Assembly (NCBI GenBank): GCA_030447045.1
Contig: JAUJMB010000014.1
Coordinates: forward strand, 1 to 19,520
Length of the DNA stretch: 19,520 bases
Reading direction: 5' to 3'
Origin: Rubrobacteraceae bacterium
GTDB lineage: Bacteria; Actinomycetota; Rubrobacteria; Rubrobacterales; Rubrobacteraceae
Of this stretch, positions 1-6,033 are shown piece after piece. Position 1 is the first letter of the stretch, and each line of letters starts with the position of its first letter. The notes under the pieces are model-generated. The model ran no database searches. It was not told where the DNA came from and saw only the letters and a list, made by a program, of their open reading frames with translations. The translations under genes and the position numbers were made by a program.

Positions 1-1
1 C

Positions 2-160
2 CTGCTGCTGCCGGAGGAGTACTGAATCCGGGCCGCCAAGGACGAGGACGTGGTGAGCCGGACGGAAGTTTCCATGCGCCGCGACGCACCGCCGCTGCTC
101 ATCCGCGCGGCCCGCGCCGCCGCCCGGGCAGCCCGGTACATACGCCCAGCGGCGGCGTAA
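2..160 (+). pseudogene. 3' end of an unidentified gene, possibly with an in-frame stop
   Basis: The window opens inside a reading frame that reads LLLPEEY and stops at TGA (23-25). The same frame then stays open directly after that stop for 44 more codons (IRAAKDEDVVSRTEVSMRRD and onward) to TAA at 158-160. Two readings are possible. Either the gene ends at base 25 and the rest is chance openness in G+C-rich DNA, or a TGG-to-TGA change has cut the last 45 residues from a longer protein. The segment is too short for me to recognise a family. From 161 to 292 I see nothing supportable. Confidence 0.3.
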
Positions 161-292
161 CGAGCATCCTGGCCGGGGGGCTTCGGAGTCCTTGCCCTTG
201 CCCGTTTCTCCGCCATGTCAGGAGAGGAGCCGAAAGTCGAGGTTACCCCTCCCCGAGATGGCGCCCTGGGCAAGATCAACGCCTCGATGCGG

Positions 293-1159
293 CTACCGGA
301 CGACGGGATTGGCTAGCGGCTCGAATCCGCTTACGCGGCACTCGGCCACGTCCCCCTCCTGCACGACCACGGCCCCCGGCGTCCCGGTCGAGATCACGTC
401 GCCGGGCAGCAGGCGCATGATTCTGGAGTGGAAAGCGACTAGCCAGTAAGGCGGGAACGTCATGTTGGATACCGTGTTTCGGCGGCGTACCTCGCCGTTC
501 AGGACCGTGGAGACCTCGAGGGCCCCAATGTCCCTAATCTCGTCGGTCGTCACGAGTTCGGGGCCGAAGCTGAAGAAGGTGTCGAAGCTCTTCGCGCGGG
601 TAAGGTAGCGCGGATTCTTGCGCAGGATGTCCTCCGCCGTCATGTCCAGCACCGTCGTGAAGCCCGCGACGAATGTCGGGGCCTCCCCTTCGGTGATGTT
701 CCTCGCCTCCTTGCCGATGACCACCGCGAGCTCGGCCTCGGCCGTCACCCGTTGCGACTGTTCGGGGAGCCGGATCTCCTCCCCGGGACCGATGATCGTG
801 GTGTCCGGGCGCATGAAGCTCGCCGGCTCTTCTGCGGGGGCCGTCTCGTCCAGGTCGCCGGCGTGCTCGACGTAGTTCAACCCGATGCCCCAGATCTTGC
901 GCGGCCGGCGATAAGGCGGCGCGTACGAGGCCCGGGATAAGGGCACCACTTCATCCGAGACGTCCTTCAGACCCGCCGCCGAGAGCTCGTCCAGCCAGCG
1001 CCGGAGATCTCCGAGGTGATCTCCGGCGACGAGGTGCAGAAGCTCCGTGGGCCATCCCGTGCCGAACGAGTCGTTTATCGCGATCAACGGTACCGCGCCA
1101 CCGTCGAGTACTACGGCCGCCGTCTCCGTCCCCTCTAGCCTCACCGTTGCCAGCCTCAA
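293..1159 (-). CDS. Fumarylacetoacetate hydrolase (FAH) family protein
   Basis: This 288-residue protein has the FAH catalytic domain from about residue 85 to the end. FAH-family enzymes are cytosolic, use Mg2+ or Mn2+, and hydrolyse, decarboxylate or isomerise 2-keto acids and acylpyruvates from aromatic or sugar acid breakdown. The likely metal ligands are E141 and E143 in AEAELAVVIG, with D172 in the segment VLDMTAEDIL. The conserved motif LTRAKSFDTFFSFGP follows at 186-200. I place the start at a TTG at 1159, giving MRLATVRLEG, because a GGAG lies 7 bases upstream and this is the usual family beginning. The ATG at 1198 would add 13 unconserved residues and almost abut the divergent gene. 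The substrate cannot be read from the sequence. No pathway partner is adjacent. Confidence 0.88.
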   Translation of the reverse strand: MRLATVRLEGTETAAVVLDGGAVPLIAINDSFGTGWPTELLHLVAGDHLGDLRRWLDELSAAGLKDVSDEVVPLSRASYAPPYRRPRKIWGIGLNYVEHAGDLDETAPAEEPASFMRPDTTIIGPGEEIRLPEQSQRVTAEAELAVVIGKEARNITEGEAPTFVAGFTTVLDMTAEDILRKNPRYLTRAKSFDTFFSFGPELVTTDEIRDIGALEVSTVLNGEVRRRNTVSNMTFPPYWLVAFHSRIMRLLPGDVISTGTPGAVVVQEGDVAECRVSGFEPLANPVVR

Positions 1160-1206
1160 CCTTGTCTCCTCTCGCCGCGGGTCCAGGTCATCCAGCATCC
1201 GCCGTT

Positions 1207-1578
1207 ATGATGCACGAACCGACAACGCCCCACGTCTTCGCTTCCTACCTGCGCGGGCAGAATCACGTGCACGCCAGGCCGTGGTTCGGGGTTAACAAGG
1301 CGGCGTATGAAGCGCTGAGAAGACCGAGGGCGGTGAAACTCCTGTGGGACAAGGAGGAGCGGGCGGTCGGCTTCCGCCCGAGCCACGAAAACAGCCCGAA
1401 AGCCTACCCGGTCAACAAGACCAAGCCGCAGGGCGTCCACGACGTTGCCGCAGCGGCTTTTCTCAAGCATTATGGCATCGCCAACGATCGGTGCAGGCGC
1501 TACGCCGCCGAGATGGAGGACGGGGATCTCCTCTTCTACCTCGACCGCGACGAAAAGAAGCCCACCGAGGGCGTCTAA
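1207..1578 (+). CDS. Hypothetical protein, 123 residues
   Basis: This is a small soluble protein with no membrane segment and no signal peptide. It reads coherently: WFGVNKAAYEALRRPRAVKL, then WDKEERAVGFRPS, a central AYPV, FLKHYGI, and EMEDGDLLFYLDRD near the end. The pattern resembles a widespread family of short uncharacterised bacterial proteins, but I cannot name a function. Two adjacent ATG codons (1207 and 1210) could serve as start, and neither has a strong Shine-Dalgarno sequence. The reading frame extends upstream to 1147, but that extension would run into the divergent FAH gene and looks unlike protein. It is convergent with the patatin gene, with a terminator hairpin between them. 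A long opposite-strand frame over it is a shadow. Confidence 0.6.
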   Translation: MMHEPTTPHVFASYLRGQNHVHARPWFGVNKAAYEALRRPRAVKLLWDKEERAVGFRPSHENSPKAYPVNKTKPQGVHDVAAAAFLKHYGIANDRCRRYAAEMEDGDLLFYLDRDEKKPTEGV

Positions 1579-1598
1579 CGGTCGCCGATATGCGGAAA

Positions 1599-1628
1599 AG
1601 CCCCCGAACACGCCGTGGTTCGGGGGCT
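1599..1628 (-). terminator. Rho-independent terminator of the patatin operon
   Basis: AGCCCCCGAAC (1599-1609) and GTTCGGGGGCT (1618-1628) form a perfect 11-bp stem with an 8-base loop. Read on the minus strand the stem is followed by TTTTCC, a typical terminator tail, so it mainly ends the holin-like/patatin operon, whose last codon is 3 bases away. Read on the plus strand the tail is only CTCTAT, so it may act more weakly for the small gene ending at 1578. Confidence 0.85.
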
Positions 1629-1630
1629 CT

Positions 1631-3019
1631 CTATCGGGCAAGGACGCCGTAGAGTCCCTTCTTTTGCTCTCGTACGCGTTTGTAGCCTGCCCAGTCGAAC
1701 GCTTTGAGGAACTCGGCGGCTTTACGCGCGCCACGGACAAAGAGATCCACCTTGTCCTCGTCCTTCATGTCGAAGTCAAGCCAGCCGTGCTCGCCGGTGT
1801 CGATGTGGGAGACCAGATTCTTGTAGTCGGGGTTGCGCGTTATGAAGTCGTAGTCGAGGCAGTGGCTCGCGGAGCGAAAGACCGCCGCCCCGAGTGGCAA
1901 GGGCCAATCGATCTTCTCGGCCCGTCTCTTGTCGGTGCCCAATTTTGCGCCGAAGGTGGGGGCCTTCGGGACCTCGTTCTGCAGGTGGAACAGGTCGATC
2001 GGGAAGTTGGACATGATGCCCCCGTCGACGAGGGTGCAAACCTTGGGGAGTTCCTCTGTGTAGCCCGCCAACTCGTCCCACCTGTCTCGAGCTACCTGAC
2101 CTTGCGGCACGTCTTCAATCCGCAGAGGGGAGAAGAAGGCCGGTATCGACATCGAGGCGCGCACGTACAGCGCCGGGTCCACCTCGTCGGGGTGGTGCCA
2201 GTAGAGGGACGCCATCTTGGGAAACTCGACCTTCGTCTGCGTGGAGACATCGGCGGCGACCAACGCCAGGTGCGGGTTCGCCTCGTCCGGCGCTAGTGGC
2301 CGTCCGTCCCGAGTTCTTAGCCCCTCGGGCATAGTCGCCATACGGTCACGCAGCGCCCTGCTCGATGCAACGCCTTCGTCTGCGAGAAGCCCCGAAAGCC
2401 ACTTGAAGAACTCGTCGCCTGGGTTGAGCCCCAGGTTCCAAACCAAGCTGTCTATTACCTGCATCCCCTTCCAACCCAGCTTGACGAGATTTGGGTCTCG
2501 GACCAAGGCGGCGACAAAGTCTCGCGCGTCGGCGTTGCCGTCGACGAATTTCCAGAAGTCGACGTTCGCAAGCGCCTCGATGATCCTCCCGCTCTTGCGC
2601 TGGATTGGCGTCCCCAGGCCAGCGACAAGCACCGCGTTGATGGATCCCGCCGAGGTGCCCCCGACGCGCAGGAACCGTATTCCCATCTCTTCTAGTACGT
2701 ACGTGTAGCCGACCAACGCCACCCCGAGCACGCCCCCGCCCTCCATCACCAGGTCGACGTACTGGTGTCCCTCGTCATCTACTACGTCAGAGAACGCCTT
2801 ACCCTCGCACGTCTCCTTCAGTTCGCCTATGAGGTCGAGGACCCGATTTGCTTCCGTGAAGTCGTCTGCGTTCAACCTCTTGCTCCCTTCGTACTTGTAC
2901 TTGTTGACCGTGGCGGCGGAAGGGCGCTTCTCCTCCAAGTATGTTGGTGAGTTTTGGCTGGGAGCGTTCGGCCGAAACCGGGGGGATTCGGGGCAAGACC
3001 ACGATTGAGCCGAAGCCAT
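1631..3019 (-). CDS. Patatin-like phospholipase
   Basis: This 462-residue protein has a patatin domain. The oxyanion-hole motif is EGGGVLG (93-99), the nucleophile elbow is GTSAG (121-125, Ser123), and the catalytic Asp is in VDGGIMSNFP (Asp332). All three elements of a Ser-Asp lipid acyl hydrolase are present, so the enzyme is probably active. Patatins hydrolyse phospholipids or neutral lipids and occur as housekeeping lipases, injected effectors such as ExoU, and anti-phage effectors such as CapV. Residues 1-45 are rich in Pro and Ser and look poorly conserved, so the true start may lie downstream. I see no signal peptide. The gene begins 9 bases after the stop of the holin-like gene, so the two are almost certainly co-transcribed. 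No cyclic-nucleotide synthase, which would mark a CBASS system, is nearby. Confidence 0.9.
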   Translation of the reverse strand: MASAQSWSCPESPRFRPNAPSQNSPTYLEEKRPSAATVNKYKYEGSKRLNADDFTEANRVLDLIGELKETCEGKAFSDVVDDEGHQYVDLVMEGGGVLGVALVGYTYVLEEMGIRFLRVGGTSAGSINAVLVAGLGTPIQRKSGRIIEALANVDFWKFVDGNADARDFVAALVRDPNLVKLGWKGMQVIDSLVWNLGLNPGDEFFKWLSGLLADEGVASSRALRDRMATMPEGLRTRDGRPLAPDEANPHLALVAADVSTQTKVEFPKMASLYWHHPDEVDPALYVRASMSIPAFFSPLRIEDVPQGQVARDRWDELAGYTEELPKVCTLVDGGIMSNFPIDLFHLQNEVPKAPTFGAKLGTDKRRAEKIDWPLPLGAAVFRSASHCLDYDFITRNPDYKNLVSHIDTGEHGWLDFDMKDEDKVDLFVRGARKAAEFLKAFDWAGYKRVREQKKGLYGVLAR

Positions 3020-3028
3020 GCCAACGCT

Positions 3029-3388
3029 CTACCGCACGCGACCGCCGTCCCTCGAGGGCGCGCCGGAGTCGCGCTGCGGGATCAGCACGGCGACGATTAC
3101 CGGCACCACGACGTTGATGAAGTTCTCCGTGCCCTTGCTGAGGTCGAGGCCGAACCTCGTCGCGACGTAGACCACGATCGCGCTGATCCCCGCGGCGAGG
3201 ATCTTCGTATTGGGCGTGAAGTTGTCCCAATCCTCGACCCACAGATATCCGACGATGACCGGAACCAGCGCGTTGATGAGGGTCTCGGTCTGCTTGTCGA
3301 AATCCAGCCCAAACTGTGTCGCCAGGAAGGTTATGATCGCGAAAAGGATGGTCGCTTTGACTTTGTTCGTGAGTCTGAAGCTTCCCAT
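3029..3388 (-). CDS. Duplicated holin-like small membrane protein
   Basis: This 119-residue protein is made of two tandem copies of one unit of about 45 residues. Residues 9-50 contain ILFAIITFLA, TQFGLDFDKQTETLIN and LVPVIVGYL. Residues 60-102 contain ISAIVVYVA, TRFGLDLSKGTENFIN and VVPVIVAVL. The core segments match at 16 of 26 positions by eye. Each copy has two hydrophobic helices, giving four predicted membrane segments and a charged C-terminal tail. Size and helix pattern recall phage holins, but I cannot assign a named holin family. The start ATG at 3388 has a strong upstream AGGAGGGAGG. The frame runs open to 3553, but that extension crosses the inverted repeat and is not needed. The patatin gene follows after 9 bases, suggesting the pair acts at a membrane. 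Confidence 0.7.
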   Translation of the reverse strand: MGSFRLTNKVKATILFAIITFLATQFGLDFDKQTETLINALVPVIVGYLWVEDWDNFTPNTKILAAGISAIVVYVATRFGLDLSKGTENFINVVVPVIVAVLIPQRDSGAPSRDGGRVR

Positions 3389-3432
3389 GGCATCCTCCCT
3401 CCTAGGGACGCCCCCGGCGCGCCCCGCCGCCA

Positions 3433-3686
3433 AACGGTCTCCATGAGAGCAGGCGACGATGAATTCCCGATGAATCGACGGCGTGGTGCTGTGTGCTGCG
3501 CGGCGTACCGCGCTACGCTCTCGAGGCATTGGATCGCGGAGGTTGACCGGCACGTACCAAGCGTTGAATTCTCGGTAGACGCTCGGGACACTGAAGGATT
3601 TTCACGAATCGTCTTGGATTCATCGGGTACTCATTCCTAGTTCATCGCCGCCTGCTCTCATGGAGACCCTCTCATTGGAGACCGTT
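3433..3686. repeat. Long imperfect inverted repeat between the divergent genes
   Basis: The left arm, 3436-3463, starts GGTCTCCATGAGAGCAGGCG. The right arm, 3641-3668, is its reverse complement over 28 bases with one mismatch. Inside these, CCCGATGAATC (3466-3476) and GATTCATCGGG (3617-3627) form a second inverted pair, so the symmetry continues inward after a short insertion. The right arm is followed by a tandem near-copy of its outer end (CTCTCATGGAGACC at 3655-3668, CTCTCATTGGAGACC at 3669-3683). The outermost bases of that second copy restore pairing with AACGG at 3433-3437. The interior has no convincing gene. It may be a small non-autonomous mobile element with terminal inverted repeats, or a paired operator region. 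Confidence 0.75.
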
Positions 3687-3705
3687 AAGCGTCCTTAAGG
3701 TTGGA

Positions 3706-3760
3706 TAGCAGCTAACTGCTAAAGGGGTTGTCTAGTTGCTACGGGAGTCGTCTAGCTAGC
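3706..3760 (+). promoter_or_regulatory. Candidate promoter or operator upstream of the trefoil protein gene
   Basis: A small perfect hairpin, TAGCAG-CTAA-CTGCTA (3706-3721), is followed by two GTCTAG hexamers at 3730-3735 and 3750-3755, spaced exactly 20 bases (two helical turns) apart. TTGTCT at 3728-3733 could be a -35 element, with a poor -10 near 3751-3758. The rest of 3389-3884 outside the inverted repeat holds no gene I can support. The untranslated leader before the GTG start at 3885 would be over 100 bases. Confidence 0.25.
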
Positions 3761-3872
3761 TTGTGCAACAAGGTGAGCGGAAAGGAGTGTGCTCGAAAGG
3801 TTGTAGAGGAAGGTGTTGCGTTGTGCACGAGAGTGGGTCTTGGACCTCCCGACGACGGTCCGCCCCAAAACG

Positions 3873-3887
3873 AGGAGGTTGGCAGTG
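3873..3887 (+). promoter_or_regulatory. Ribosome binding site that decides the GTG start
   Basis: GAGGAGG ends 7 bases before GTG at 3885-3887. No comparable site precedes the upstream in-frame start at 3813. The residues encoded before 3885 do not resemble the trefoil domain that follows. This fixes the N-terminus of the next gene as MAIPEPTR. Confidence 0.8.
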
Positions 3888-5372
3888 GCGATACCAGAAC
3901 CGACGAGGTGTTGCTTCTACTTTATCGAGGAGGGCACCAAGAACGAGCACGTGGCGGTGGGGTCGAACGGCAACATCCTGCGCTGGAAGAACACGAACGG
4001 CAACGAGCAGCAGTGGCTGATCATCCCGATCAGCGCCCAGAAGTGCAAGATCATGACCCGCCAAAATGGCGAGTTCATGGCCGTCGGATGGGACGGCAAC
4101 ATCCTGAGGTGGGCGAACACCAACGGCCCCGAGCAGGAGTTCTCGTTCGTGAACCAGGACTCCTCCGGGCGCTGGAACATCCAGGAAAGCACCAAGAACG
4201 AGTTCGTGGCCGTCGGGTGGGACGGCAACATCCTGAGGTGGGCGCAGAGCAACAAGAACGACCAGCGCTTCAAGCTGGTCGCGGCACCCGGCGAGAAGGC
4301 GAAGCCTTCCGTCCAGCCCGGACAGCACCAGCCCGGAGAGATCCCGGGCGCGCCGGAGATCACCGCTTGGAACCAGGCCCCCCCCGAGCGGTCCCCCTTG
4401 TACCTGGTCGGAGAGATGACCCTACCCGCGGTGCTGGTGAACGACGGGGGCTTCTCCGACAAGATTCAGCAGGTCGATACCACCCCCTACTACGTGCTCT
4501 CCCGGCACCAATACTGGGACAGGTCCTCGGGCCGGGGCTTCTACCAGCAGTACGAGGAGGCCATCGAACGGACCCACAAGTACACGCTGAAGGTCGGCTT
4601 GACGGAGAAGCAATCCTCCGAGATCGAGCGCACCCTCACCATAAAGATAACGGAGAAAGGCGAATTTAACCTCGACATCGGAGGCGAGGTCAGCGGCGTT
4701 AAGTTGGGATTCAAGGGGGCGTCCTCGATACAGCAGGAGTTCACGAACCAGCTCAGGGTCAAGACCACGACCGAGACGACCAGCGTGACGGAAGAGACGA
4801 AGGAAGTGACGGTAAAGATACCGCCTGGAAAGCACGCGAGGGTCCTGTATACGCTCGTCGACCGCTACACGCTTAAGAGGTACGACGGGGCCCAGATAGG
4901 CGAGTGGGAGGTCGTCTCGAAGACGGACACGGACGAGCAGTCCTTCAGTCCCCCGGACATCTCCGTCACCCCTATCGACCCAAATGTGCCCGGGCCGATG
5001 TTGGATCTTGTCGCCCCCAGGGTCGCCACGGTGACGCCGCCAGACGGCAAGAAGAACGTGGCGCGCGGCACCACCCTCACGGCCACCTTCTCCGAGAGGA
5101 TGGACCCCGCAACCATCACGGCCTCGACCTTCCAGCTCTTCAGGCTCAACCCCGGCAAAGATCCCACGCGGGTTACGGACGTGAGGGTAACCTTGGATCC
5201 GGATGGCACGAAGGCCACGCTCAACCCCTCCAACCGGCTCGCGGCCGACAGGAGGTACAGGGCGGTAGTGACCACGGCAGCGAAGGACGCGGCGGGGAAC
5301 GCGCTCGACCAGGATCCCAGTGCACAGGACAGCCAGCAAAAGGTCTGGACCTTCACCACCGCGAACAGCTAG
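3885..5372 (+). CDS. Beta-trefoil / candidate aerolysin-like pore former / SbsA Ig-like protein
   Basis: This is a 495-residue protein in three parts. Residues 10-132 hold three repeats, each with a core of the form VAVGWDGNILRWANTNGPEQ (VAVGSNGNILRW at 23-34, MAVGWDGNILRW at 65-76, VAVGWDGNILRW at 108-119). This is the threefold pattern of a beta-trefoil such as the lectins. A Pro-rich linker covers about 135-170. Residues 175-355 are rich in alternating polar and hydrophobic strands with a Ser/Thr/Lys/Glu-rich stretch (TLTIKITEKGEFNLDIGGEV, VKTTTETTSVTEETKEV). This is the composition seen in aerolysin or ETX/MTX2 pore-forming domains, but the match is by pattern only. Residues 376-493 look like an SbsA-type Ig-like domain (PPDGKKNVARGTTLTATFSE, ending VWTFTT). 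No signal peptide is visible. The architecture recalls trefoil-aerolysin toxins such as the fungal lectin LSL, plus an added Ig-like tail. A structural or adhesive role is the alternative. Confidence 0.72.
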   Translation: MAIPEPTRCCFYFIEEGTKNEHVAVGSNGNILRWKNTNGNEQQWLIIPISAQKCKIMTRQNGEFMAVGWDGNILRWANTNGPEQEFSFVNQDSSGRWNIQESTKNEFVAVGWDGNILRWAQSNKNDQRFKLVAAPGEKAKPSVQPGQHQPGEIPGAPEITAWNQAPPERSPLYLVGEMTLPAVLVNDGGFSDKIQQVDTTPYYVLSRHQYWDRSSGRGFYQQYEEAIERTHKYTLKVGLTEKQSSEIERTLTIKITEKGEFNLDIGGEVSGVKLGFKGASSIQQEFTNQLRVKTTTETTSVTEETKEVTVKIPPGKHARVLYTLVDRYTLKRYDGAQIGEWEVVSKTDTDEQSFSPPDISVTPIDPNVPGPMLDLVAPRVATVTPPDGKKNVARGTTLTATFSERMDPATITASTFQLFRLNPGKDPTRVTDVRVTLDPDGTKATLNPSNRLAADRRYRAVVTTAAKDAAGNALDQDPSAQDSQQKVWTFTTANS

Positions 5373-5400
5373 GGCTTGGCGGGTACAAGGCAGAAAGGGC

Positions 5401-5439
5401 AAGAAGGGTCGGGGTGTAGTAGAAGCTCCGGCCCTTCTT
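5401..5439 (+). terminator. Terminator after the trefoil protein gene
   Basis: AAGAAGGGTCGGGG (5401-5414) pairs with CTCCGGCCCTTCTT (5426-5439) over 14 bp, including two G-U wobbles, with an 11-base loop. It lies 28 bases after the stop codon. The T-tract is short and merged with the stem end (CTTCTTCTC). Confidence 0.65.
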
Positions 5440-5460
5440 CTCGGGGTGCGAACCTTGCTG

Positions 5461-5544
5461 GGGGCGGGAAGGAGCTCGACGTGGCAGGTGGTGCGGGAGG
5501 ACGCGAAGAGGTTCAAGCCGGAGGCCTTGCACGTGCCCCCGTAG
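5461..5544 (+). pseudogene. Possible 3' fragment of an unidentified gene
   Basis: A frame ending at TAG (5542-5544) encodes STWQVVREDAKRFKPEALHV followed by PP and the stop. It reads like a genuine C-terminus and uses G/C-ending codons as neighbouring genes do. Nothing upstream in the frame is convincing, because the terminator of the preceding gene intervenes. It directly precedes the methyltransferase remnant and may be part of the same lost gene group. I do not recognise a family. Confidence 0.22.
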
Positions 5545-5579
5545 GCGCGATTCCGTGGAACCCCAGACTGGCTCCCCCG

Positions 5580-5938
5580 ACGGGCGTCAAGTCCGTCCTC
5601 AAGTACCCTGGCAAGCGATGATCTACTGCGACCCGCCCTACGTGCACGGCACGCGCAAGGTGGACGACATCTACGAGCTGGAGATGACGGAGGAGGACCA
5701 CGCCGAGATGCTCCCGGCCCTCGACGACCATCCCGGCCCTGCGGCGGTGGCGGGCTACCCGCACGAGCTCTACCACGAGATGCTCGCTGACTGGCAGGCG
5801 GTCTACACGAGGGGATACTCACAACCCGGCGCGCAGCCGCGCGTCGAGGCGCTGTGGCTGAACCGGGTCGCCGTCGAACGCGGCCCCGGGGGAAGCAGGC
5901 TCGGTGGGCGCGAGGAGGCGGGGGAGGGCGCAGCGTGA
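5580..5938 (+). pseudogene. D12-class DNA adenine methyltransferase, internally deleted and frameshifted
   Basis: Two ends of one gene survive. In one frame, bases 5586-5612 encode VKSVLKYPG, the N-terminal SAM-binding motif of D12 (Dam-type) N6-adenine methyltransferases, after which the frame stops at TGA 5619-5621. In another frame, from 5618, comes MIYCDPPYVHGTRK with the catalytic DPPY motif. This is followed by YELEMTEEDHAEMLPALDDH, VAGYPHELYHEMLADW and ALWLN, the normal C-terminal order. In intact family members over a hundred residues separate these motifs, so the middle has been deleted and the frame broken at about 5612-5620. It cannot make an active enzyme. The stop overlaps a GTGA that starts a six-codon frame (MKQFNR) ending at 5955, perhaps the beginning of a lost downstream gene. 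D12 enzymes are common in phages and restriction systems. Confidence 0.82.
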
Positions 5939-6033
5939 AGCAGTTTAACCGCTAGGAGCACACCAAAGCCACGGCCAACCCGGGGGTCCCAGGGGATGTC
6001 CGCCCCGCGCCCACCGGCCTCGTCCACGCGCCC

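Noticed and set aside
1156..1740. 194-codon minus-strand frame over the small hypothetical gene
   Set aside because: It crosses the terminator and overlaps three better-supported genes, and its content is not protein-like.
1631..3388. CBASS-type anti-phage system centred on the patatin
   Set aside because: No nucleotidyltransferase/cyclase, HORMA, TRIP13 or ubiquitin-like gene is present nearby, so the patatin alone does not support the call.
4422..5822. Long minus-strand open frame opposite the trefoil gene
   Set aside because: Its product is Arg/Gly/Pro-rich with no recognisable domain, and it runs antisense to a clear coding gene with its own ribosome site and terminator; it is a G+C-driven shadow.
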